Of a stretch of DNA of 64,000 bases, positions 55,812 through 63,121 are shown in pieces; within the stretch, counting starts at the first letter, position 1, and every line of letters starts with the position of its first letter. The DNA is taken from contig NZ_CP019335.1 of NCBI RefSeq assembly GCF_002813915.1, positions 3,517,777 through 3,581,776 of the forward strand, given 5' to 3'. The notes beneath the pieces are model-generated. The model made no database searches, was not told the DNA's origin, and was given only the letters and a program-made list of their open reading frames with translations. The position numbers and the translations under genes are program-made. Origin of the DNA: Tenacibaculum sp. SZ-18. Its GTDB lineage: Bacteria > Bacteroidota > Bacteroidia > Flavobacteriales > Flavobacteriaceae.

Positions 55812-56048
55812 TTATTGAGCAGCGTTTCGTGCATTTTGTTTTACTTGTTCCCATGTAAAAGATTTACTTTCTCCTTTTAAATGAGCTTCTCTACGCTTAT
55901 CTATGATTTGATATTGTTCCTTTGTTAAGGATAATTCTTGCTCGTCACTTTGATAACTTTCTGCTAGCGCTTTTATCATTTTTAAAAGTCTTACATCTGC
56001 CGTATTTATATATTCTCTAACTGTATTCCTTAAATCTATTGTTGCCAT
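55812..56048 (-). CDS. Antitoxin of the RelE/ParE-type module
   Basis: 78 residues from the ATG at 56048 (MATIDLRNTVREYINTADVR), preferred to an ATG 19 codons upstream because it is the usual start of this addiction-module antitoxin family. LTKEQYQIIDKRREAHLKGE and FTWEQVKQNAR are the family's C-terminal toxin-binding features. Upstream of and touching the toxin gene. Confidence 0.85.
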   Translation of the reverse strand: MATIDLRNTVREYINTADVRLLKMIKALAESYQSDEQELSLTKEQYQIIDKRREAHLKGESKSFTWEQVKQNARNAAQ

Positions 56049-56117
56049 AGCTGCTACTGTTTTATGATACAAAGATAATTTAATGTTTTTATTGTTTATA
56101 ATCATGATTTTATCAAA

Positions 56118-57005
56118 TTAATTAATCGGATGGAAGTTGTTTACGATTTCATGTAAAGATTCTAAATTATCTTGTACATATTTTTCTGTAGAACTTATAT
56201 ATCTGTGTCCTGCTAAGTATTGTACTTTTCGTAAATTATAATGTTGTAACCAATTAATTATAATACTACTTCTTATCTGTGAGTAACTGATTACTTTGTT
56301 ATTATATACTTTTAACTTTTTTATAATTCTTCCTGTGATAGCATTTATTTGATGGCTACTTCCATAAATTAATTGTTCATTATTACTTGTTTGTATTCGT
56401 TTGGCTAAATAATTTCTTGTTGTGTTTATATATTCTAATATTGTCAACATTTGTAAAGATTGTAGTTTATGAGTTCTTGGATTACTTCTTCTTGTTCTTG
56501 GGATTTCTATAATACCCTTTTGTAATTGTAAATGATATTCCTGTAAACTATAAATTTCTATTGCTGTTAATCCTTGAAACAACATTAAACCTAATACTAC
56601 TTTATCTCTTAATTTGGTAGCTTTAAAAAATGTATCATGATGATCTATATTGTAACTATAATATAAATCTTCTAATTCTTCTTCTGTTAGTGTTTCTTTT
56701 ATAACTTTAATATACTTTCCTCTTATAACTATATTTTCTGCTGGATTGTACATTGTGTGTTTTTCCTCGATAAGATAATCGTAATACAATTTTACTGCGC
56801 GTAGCTCATTATTGATTGATGCTCTTTGATATTGCTTCTTTTCTTGTAAATATTTTACATATTGTAACAACTCATTATACTGTATTTCTACACTATGTTT
56901 ACCATACCATTCTAGCCAATCTGTGTATCTTTTTACACGTAATAAATGTACTGTTATTGTTGATTTACTATACTTATTATCTTCTAAATACTTTCTAAAA
57001 TTCAT
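56118..57005 (-). CDS. Tyrosine recombinase with degenerate active site, copy 1
   Basis: 295 residues: SAM-like core-binding domain (about 1-100; YSKSTITVHLLRVKRYTDWL, LRAVKLYYDYLIEEK) and catalytic domain (about 105-295). The box I motif reads FQGLTAIEIYSL, so Thr147 replaces the Arg, and box II reads SYSQIRSS, so the His is Ser242 while Arg245 remains. The GH of YLAGHRYISSTEKY (His267) and the nucleophile Tyr276 are present. The partner recombinase gene lies upstream with a 4-base ATGA overlap. It may act as a subunit rather than a full catalyst. Nearly identical to the copy at 63119-64000. Confidence 0.88.
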   Translation of the reverse strand: MNFRKYLEDNKYSKSTITVHLLRVKRYTDWLEWYGKHSVEIQYNELLQYVKYLQEKKQYQRASINNELRAVKLYYDYLIEEKHTMYNPAENIVIRGKYIKVIKETLTEEELEDLYYSYNIDHHDTFFKATKLRDKVVLGLMLFQGLTAIEIYSLQEYHLQLQKGIIEIPRTRRSNPRTHKLQSLQMLTILEYINTTRNYLAKRIQTSNNEQLIYGSSHQINAITGRIIKKLKVYNNKVISYSQIRSSIIINWLQHYNLRKVQYLAGHRYISSTEKYVQDNLESLHEIVNNFHPIN

Positions 57006-57928
57006 ATACTAATTTCTTTTAATAAATGTGTGTACACTTGAGTAGATTCTAAAGAACCATGACCTAAGAACTGACTAACAGATTCTATGGCTGCGCCTTG
57101 TTCTAATAAATGAGTGGCGATACTGTGACGTAATTTATGCGGTGTGATTTTCTTTTCCTGTAGTTCCTTATTATTGGTTGCTTTTAATATTGCTCGTAAA
57201 CGAAGTTTAAAACTTTGTCCTCCCATTCTGCCACCTTGCTGATTGATAAATAAAGCTTCATGACCTTTTGAGTTGTAAAACTGTGGACGAGATTCGTAAA
57301 TGTACTGTTCTAAAATATCCAGGTTATATAAATTTAATGGTACATAACGCTCTTTATAATTTTTACCTTTTCTTACTAAGATTCGTTCTTTATCAAAAAA
57401 CACATCGTTCAAGTTTAATTGTACTGCTTCATTCCTTCTTAATCCACAACTATACAACACAACTAACATTGCTTTATCTCGTAAACATATATGTTCAATT
57501 GTACTGCTATATACCGTTGCTTTAAAAAGTTCTTTTATTTCGGATTGCGTAACAATATCTGTACTACACAACTTTTCTGTTTTTTCAAAACGTAAGTGTA
57601 TTGATAATCCTTTACTTTGATGTTTCTTTAAATACTCGTTAAGTTGTTTTAATGCTCCAAGATGACTATTCAAACTTGCTTTACTTAATGCTCCTCCATA
57701 ACTCTCATTAGGTCTTTGTTTTAAGTAACTATAATAATTTGTAATATCTTCTCTTCTTATGCTTCTTATATCATTAATACCTTTACTTTCTAACCAATAA
57801 AAAAATTCTTGTAAGTAAATTGGTGAGTGATAGATTGTACTAGTGCTGTAACCTAAGATAGATAACCATTCTTTAAAACTTTGTAATACTACCTTATAGC
57901 TATGATTTGTTAACTTTAATTTTTTCAT
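57002..57928 (-). CDS. Canonical tyrosine recombinase (XerC/D-type)
   Basis: 308 residues with a complete active site: Arg164 in CGLRRNEAVQL, Lys187 in VRKGKNYKER, His264/Arg267 in TPHKLRHSIATHLL, His290 in FLGHGSLESTQVYTHL and Tyr299. The N-terminal core-binding domain (about 1-110) has ILGYSTSTIYHSPIYLQEFF. Site-specific DNA cutting and joining; the sites are unknown, but repeats nearby are candidates. It is translationally coupled to the degenerate copy and lies downstream of the ATPase gene. Confidence 0.93.
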   Translation of the reverse strand: MKKLKLTNHSYKVVLQSFKEWLSILGYSTSTIYHSPIYLQEFFYWLESKGINDIRSIRREDITNYYSYLKQRPNESYGGALSKASLNSHLGALKQLNEYLKKHQSKGLSIHLRFEKTEKLCSTDIVTQSEIKELFKATVYSSTIEHICLRDKAMLVVLYSCGLRRNEAVQLNLNDVFFDKERILVRKGKNYKERYVPLNLYNLDILEQYIYESRPQFYNSKGHEALFINQQGGRMGGQSFKLRLRAILKATNNKELQEKKITPHKLRHSIATHLLEQGAAIESVSQFLGHGSLESTQVYTHLLKEISI

Positions 57929-57991
57929 GCCTTTTATCTTTTTTAGATTCCTAAACGAAGTGATATAATTATTTGATTATTATATTTTTAA

Positions 57992-58014
57992 GTTCGCTAT
58001 TAAGTAGTGGCGAA
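57992..58014. repeat. Short hairpin between ATPase and recombinase genes
   Basis: GTTCGC (57992-57997) and GCGAAC (58009-58014) around 11 bases; a further GCGAAGTAGCG follows. Too GC-rich for its surroundings, and without a T-tract long enough for a firm terminator call. Confidence 0.4.
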
Positions 58015-58015
58015 C

Positions 58016-59548
58016 CTATGGCGAAGTAGCGAGGTTGATGTGACTAACACAGTTTTGTAATACAGTACTTATTTGTTCTTTTAGGTTTGTATATTCTTGT
58101 AAGTCAGTAATTTCATAATGATACATTTGTCCTTTCTTTCCTTTTACTTTTTTGATATAACCTTCCTCTAAAAGTTGTTTATGATATCTTCTTAGTGTAG
58201 TTTCTTTTACTCTTAGATTTCTTCTAATTTCTGTACTTGTGTAAGTAGTTTGATTCTCTATAAATAAATATCGTTTTAACTTTTCTAAATAGTTTCTACA
58301 AGCTCCCGTTATGGTATCAGATTTTCGTAATAATACTTCTGTAATTAACTCATTTGCTTCTTCTATATCTTCGATTGTAGTTTCGATATATTCTTCTCCT
58401 GTTTCCTTGTCTACTTGCTTGTGGCGCTGCCACTGTTTATAAAATGTAATGGCTTCTATAAATTGTAAATAGTGAGAGTTAGTTCTTCTTGGCTTAAAAA
58501 CAGATTTCGGAAGTGTCAAGTGTTCTGCAAAAGGATTAATCACTTTTATTGGTTTCAACACTCTTTGTACATCGCGGAGAAGCTCCGCAGCTGAACTTTG
58601 CTCTTCTTCATTTAATTTACCTGCACTTACTAACCTTTGGTATTGCATAATTCTATTATCCTGTTCTTCAGATTCATCGATGTATAACAGGAAGCTCCTG
58701 TTGCTGTTGTCTTCGTAAATAGATTCCTACGTGGTGCAACCTGCAACACTTACTGGACCTTCAACTGTTAAGTGTATGGTTTTGGTAGTTCCTTTACTAT
58801 CCTTGTGTACGACCGTTTTTGTGATTCTCTTTTTAGATTGTAATTCTCGAAGTGGATATAACACCGATTCTGCTCCGTCTAAATCTTCGATTAAAATTAA
58901 TTTGTGTTGTAATTCTGTTCTATTGAAGTAATAAAATGCATTTGCAGAGAGCACCGTAATTTCTATTTTATCTTCTTCGGGGATTAATTCTGCAACCTTG
59001 CTTTGTAAATGTGTTTTACCAACTCCAGAACTTCCTAAACTAATACAGTGCAACGGATTGTTTGTCTTTCTTGATGTAAAAATGAGATACATCAGTAAGC
59101 GATTATTGATTTCGCCAATAACACCACTCTTACCAATGTACTCATTTGTTCTACTTAGCAACTTTCCCTTTTTTAAAAAATCGATAGCCGTTTTCTCTTC
59201 ACTAGCATTTAGGGTTTTATAGTTTGGTTTTCCTTCTTCTGCTTGTTTGTCTAATAATATGAAGCGGTAATTCTCTAACTCTTTAGTTAGTTCTTGAAGT
59301 ACTTTTCTTGTGACACTTGTTCCAATCTCCAAACGTTCTGCTATTCGCCTTACAAACTTTTCTACTTGATTATCGTTGTATAAGTCTATGGAGTGACGTA
59401 AAATATTAGTTGACTTTATTTTTTGGATTGATAAGGTCACTCTTAAACTCTCCAGTTTATTAATCTTTAAACTGCCTAAAACATGGATTTCTAAGTGTTT
59501 TGTTTCGTATTTGTAGTTGTTTGGATTCGTAGTGTCTAGATTGTTCAT
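58016..59548 (-). pseudogene. P-loop ATPase/primase-helicase-like gene with an in-frame amber stop
   Basis: A single frame of 510 codons interrupted by TAG at 58727-58729 (codon 274), after VSVAGCTT; the same frame goes on with ESIYEDNSNRSFLLYIDE. Residues about 60-150 are helical; the Walker A CISLGSSGVGKTHLQSK is at about 193-209 and Walker B KLILIEDLDGAE at about 235-246. The end (about 440-500) resembles a winged helix (YTSTEIRRNLRVKETTLRRYH). It resembles the ATPase half of CHC2 zinc-finger primase-like proteins of Bacteroidota elements, from memory. The break is a nonsense mutation, or recoding. Upstream of the recombinase pair. Confidence 0.75.
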
Positions 59549-59616
59549 AACTTATAAAACTTCACTTATTAGTTACAAACTTAATCAATAAATGATATTT
59601 AAAACATATTTATTTG

Positions 59617-59684
59617 TTTGTTTTTTAATCTTTAAGTAACGTATATTTGTCTAAACCTTTATTTTTAAAGGCTTTTTGTTACTT
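59617..59684 (+). promoter_or_regulatory. Promoter and possible operator of the XRE repressor
   Basis: TTTG at 59617-59620, 21 bases, TATATTTG at 59642-59649. AAGTAAC (59634-59640) and GTTACTT (59678-59684) are inverted copies that flank the start region, and TAGTTAC is seen on the divergent side near 59570. They could bind the repressor. Confidence 0.5.
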
Positions 59685-59691
59685 ATAAATT

Positions 59692-60027
59692 ATGAATATA
59701 GGAAGTCTAATAACACAGTTACGTAAAGAACAAAAGTTATCTCGTGAAGATTTAGGAAGTATAGTAGGTACTTCTGGAGCTGTAATAGGAAGGTATGAAC
59801 GTAATGAGATCAAACCATCTGTTGAGATAGCTAATAAAATTGCTAAAGCCTTAGATGTTTCTTTAGACTTTTTAGTGGGTAATAATTCTGTTATTGTGAA
59901 AGATAAAAAAATATTACAACGTATAGAGGCTATTACCGATATGCCTACTGACGAACAACAACAAATTTTTAATGTAATTGATGCTTTAATAAGAGATTAT
60001 AAAGCTAAAAAAGCATATTCTTCTTAA
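59692..60027 (+). CDS. XRE-family repressor-like regulator
   Basis: 111 residues: Cro/CI helix-turn-helix at about 4-60 (LITQLRKEQKLSREDLGSIV, GAVIGRYERNEIKPSVEIAN) and a short helical C-terminus (about 65-110). It is divergent from the ATPase-recombinase operon and probably controls it, as in phages and integrative elements. No peptidase-type self-cleavage domain is present. It is followed by a hairpin. Confidence 0.85.
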   Translation: MNIGSLITQLRKEQKLSREDLGSIVGTSGAVIGRYERNEIKPSVEIANKIAKALDVSLDFLVGNNSVIVKDKKILQRIEAITDMPTDEQQQIFNVIDALIRDYKAKKAYSS

Positions 60028-60037
60028 AACCAAAAAA

Positions 60038-60062
60038 CCACGTTACTCAAAAAATAACGTGG
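60038..60062 (+). terminator. Terminator after the XRE gene
   Basis: CCACGTTA (60038-60045) pairs with TAACGTGG (60055-60062) around CTCAAAAAA; preceded by AAAAAA and followed by CTTAATTCTT, a weak T-tract. Confidence 0.6.
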
Positions 60063-60082
60063 CTTAATTCTTATATAAATCT

Positions 60083-60130
60083 CAGATTGCAAATCCGCGC
60101 TATCGGGTTCTTGCGCTAGTCGTTAATCTG
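60083..60130. repeat. GC-rich inverted repeat between XRE gene and immunity gene 2
   Basis: CAGATT (60083-60088) and AATCTG (60125-60130) enclose GCGC at 60097-60100 and 60113-60116, with GC content above the surroundings. It overlaps the last codons of the gene at 60123. It may mark one end of the recombinase unit. Confidence 0.4.
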
Positions 60131-60812
60131 ACATACTCGCGCCATCAGAGAACTCTCTTTTAATAAGGTTGTTTAGTATTATTTTTTTCTTTTCAACTTT
60201 TTTGAAGGGTTTTAAATAAACAAAATAAGTATATCCTTCTTTATAAAAAATCATCAATTCATTAAATTCTTTAAACTTTGAATCTAAAACCTCTGAATAT
60301 AAGTCAATATTTTCACCGTTAAATGAAATCGAAAGAGTTGATTTCATTAAAAAAGACAAATATATTTCATCCTTATTTTTTTTAATTATACTTTTTGAAT
60401 CAAATCCATCAATAAAAACATCTATTCCCTTAATAATTTCTTCATTATTCAAAATATAATTAAACTTCTCTGACATAAATACGGAATAAAACCTATCATA
60501 ATCTATATCTTTCTTTTCATCAAAGAACTTAATACCCTTGGACAAATCAAATATTTCAGTTTTCTTCTTAAATATTACTAAATTGTATTTATCATCATAA
60601 ATGTATAAAGAAATAGGTAAAGAATTTCCTTTAGTTTTTGTGTGACTATATTTCAATTTCGAGTTCGTTTGAATAATAATTTCTTTGTAATCTAAAGGCT
60701 CTTCTATCCTTTTTTCAGGAGAATAAGATAAACCAGCACTAACCAGAAAAAAAACTCTGTTTACAATATATATTATTACAACCAAAAATATTACTCTTCT
60801 AATTTTATTCAT
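60123..60812 (-). CDS. Membrane-anchored protein, putative immunity partner of RHS module 2
   Basis: 229 residues with an N-terminal transmembrane helix (VIFLVVIIYIVNRVFFLVSA at about 8-27), then an all-beta/alpha mix without a known motif (NLVIFKKKTEIFDLSKG, LIFYKEG-like TYFVYLKPFKKVEKKK). It begins 19 bases after the RHS module 2 stop. A membrane-anchored immunity protein would suit a toxin that acts at the membrane or periplasm; this is only inferred from position. Confidence 0.5.
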   Translation of the reverse strand: MNKIRRVIFLVVIIYIVNRVFFLVSAGLSYSPEKRIEEPLDYKEIIIQTNSKLKYSHTKTKGNSLPISLYIYDDKYNLVIFKKKTEIFDLSKGIKFFDEKKDIDYDRFYSVFMSEKFNYILNNEEIIKGIDVFIDGFDSKSIIKKNKDEIYLSFLMKSTLSISFNGENIDLYSEVLDSKFKEFNELMIFYKEGYTYFVYLKPFKKVEKKKIILNNLIKREFSDGASMSD

Positions 60813-60831
60813 TTTAAATTAAATAATTATA

Positions 60832-62240
60832 CTACAATCCTAAAGCTGGTAAAGCTCTTACCATAGCAGGTGCTGCACCAGGCACTGTAGCTGATATTAT
60901 TGCACCAGTTAATATCATAGCTCCTCCTCCTCCAGGTTTGTATGTCGATGAAATACTGTTACTTAAACCTCCTATAGTTTTACTTAGTGATGCTGTAATA
61001 CTTGGTCTACCAGTTTTCTCTAAACCTACTTGTGACTTTAAGCCTTTTTCCCCAAAATTTACTTGAGTTGAAACTTTAAGGCTTTTTACGTCTGCTTTAA
61101 GTTTAAAGTCTCCTAAACTAAGGTTCACACTAAATCCTATATCATTATCTTTTACTGTTCCATTTTCATCCAAAGTTGTAGTAAGATTCATATTAAAAAT
61201 TCCACTATCTCCAACTGTTTTACTTCTAGATTCAGAAATTTCTAATTCATCTCCCCATTGCCCATTATATTTTCCAACTACTTCCTTATGCTTGACAGTA
61301 TGCGTTACACCAAAAATACTGCTTTCTTTTTTGTCTTTTATTTCAGCAGGCTCATAATTTTTGACAACCTCTCCTCTTACAGTTTTTGTTTTAGTATCAC
61401 CATTATATTGTGTTCTTGTACCATCTACATCGGTTTCTGTGAAATGATAACCTAAATAATTATACCCCGCTTGTTCTCCATCACCATCAAACCATGTTAC
61501 TTCTCCTGTTCTTTTATTTTCATACCAATCCATTGGTGCCATACCATCAGGATCAATAAAATAAATAGGATTGTTAAATGCATAATTATATGGAGAATGC
61601 CTACGCATTTGCTCAGCTAAAGGATCAATATTCATCCATCTTCCTAGTGATGCATCGTAGTTTCTAGCACCGAAGTCGTGCCACTCTAGTCCGAGCTCTT
61701 GGTTCAACTCTTTTCCTCCAAAACTAAACTTCTCCGCAGTTGAATTCCCAATCCCAGAATAATCACTATTATACCCTTTGTGTTGTAGTCCAAAAGGATA
61801 ATAATTCTTTTCTTCAATAATTTCAGTACTGGCAGTAATTACACCATCACCATTTACATCGGTATATGATAAACGGATGTTTCCTAAATGGTCTTTGTAT
61901 TGGTAAACGTAATCAAATGATGAGATTGCCGTGCTACCGCTCGCAATGACAGGTTGTGTGTACCCTTCTGCGTGGTTGAAGAATTGTAAATTTCCATTTT
62001 CGTAAATGTGATTACCAGCGTATTGTGTTATGATAGCTGGAGGTCTTGAACCAATTAGTTCTGTTACTTTTTTAGAAAGTTTTACTCCAGTTGCATCGTA
62101 TACATAATCAATGGTACCCGTAAGTGTTGTACCTGTTTTACCAATACTTCCCATACTAACTTTTGTTGGTAAATTCAAATGATTGTATTCAATACTAGTG
62201 ATACCTTTGTTAGCATCGGATATCATGTTTCCATTGTAGT
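60832..62240 (-). pseudogene. RHS module 2: 5'-truncated RHS C-terminal tip
   Basis: The frame is continuous from about 62240 (YNGN then the ATG at 62226) to 60832. The YD/RHS core contains IDYVYDATGVKLSKKVTELI, YKDHLGNIRLSYTDVNGDG, YYPFGLQHKGYNSDYSG and FIDPDGM; the tip of about 240 residues ends in a Gly/Ala-rich hydrophobic stretch (GGGAMILTGAIISATVPG then AAPAMVRALPALGL) that could insert in membranes. The long YD-repeat shell is missing, as in module 1, but about 230 more core residues are kept here. The ATG at 62226 could still allow a 464-residue product. Confidence 0.8.
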
Positions 62241-62244
62241 CTTA

Positions 62245-63121
62245 CTTTACACATTTTTTTTAACAACGGTCGCATTTTTCTAATACTCAACAACAAATTT
62301 TTATATAAATGAACGTTCTATCTTCATTAATCTTTCCTTTTGTAAAAATAAAAAATTACGTTAGATATTCCCAAGCTATTGTAACATAATGTGCTGTTAT
62401 ACTAACATTCATTTGGATTTCTGTACTATAACGCCACTATGTTAAATAGCCGGCTTCAGCCAGCGCACTTGGTAAGTTTCTGCATTACTTCGTAAAATGT
62501 TGGATTCTAAAAGCAAGTCATTTTAAATCATAACTTAAATCCACAGCTTCAGCAACCTCTTTTAAGTTATGATGTAAAACGTTTTAAAAACTTGGTGTTT
62601 TGCTTGGATGATGCGGCGGATAATTCCAAGGTTTTAAAATGACTTGTTTTTCATTCAGATTTGTAAAAAGTTATGGTGCCTACAGCCAAGCTGCGTGCAA
62701 CGCAAAACCAAGGCGAAGCTACAGCGAGCGCCGAACTTGACAGACAAATAATAGCAAGCAACGCATTGCGATTTGTGTGCCACAAGGTTTTTAAAATCCA
62801 ATTTCTAATCAATATTAAATTCCTTTAAAAACCGCAGTAGAGTGAGGCAAAAGCGGCGAGCCTTAATGAAGCAACGGTTATTTTTTTGTGGCGATATTTT
62901 TGATTAAAAATAGTGACACTAAAAAAGAAGAGTAGTTGCGAGTGAACGGAACAGAAGTGATGGCAAAAATATTTTTACTGGAACTGGAGTTTACGGAAGA
63001 TTACAGTAATAAATGTTTTTAATAGTTGGCGTGAAGAGAACACCTTATAACCGTTTTTACTAGAGTGTAAACGGAAGTAAAAAACATTAAACCCTGAGCA
63101 AAAGCGAAGAACACTTGGTTA
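62245..63121. repeat. Noncoding repeat element, copy 2
   Basis: Matches copy 1, strongly from 62349. ACTTGGT occurs at 62467-62473, 62590-62596 and 63113-63119. It keeps the ATCATAACTTAAA/TTTAAGTTATGAT and CCGTTT/AAACGG stems, and at the variable block about 62740-62805 a different hairpin (ACAAAT...ATTTGT with an inner GCAA/TTGC) replaces that of copy 1. The right end overlaps the stop codon of the following recombinase; no TA genes intervene. Confidence 0.8.

Noticed and set aside
56816-56998. 60-codon plus-strand ORF repeated at 63817
   Set aside because: It is present twice only because it lies antisense to the two duplicated recombinase genes.
58016-58648. Separate gene starting at the internal ATG after the amber codon
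   Set aside because: It is in the same frame as the upstream ATPase part with continuous protein-like sequence across the stop, so one interrupted gene is the simpler reading.
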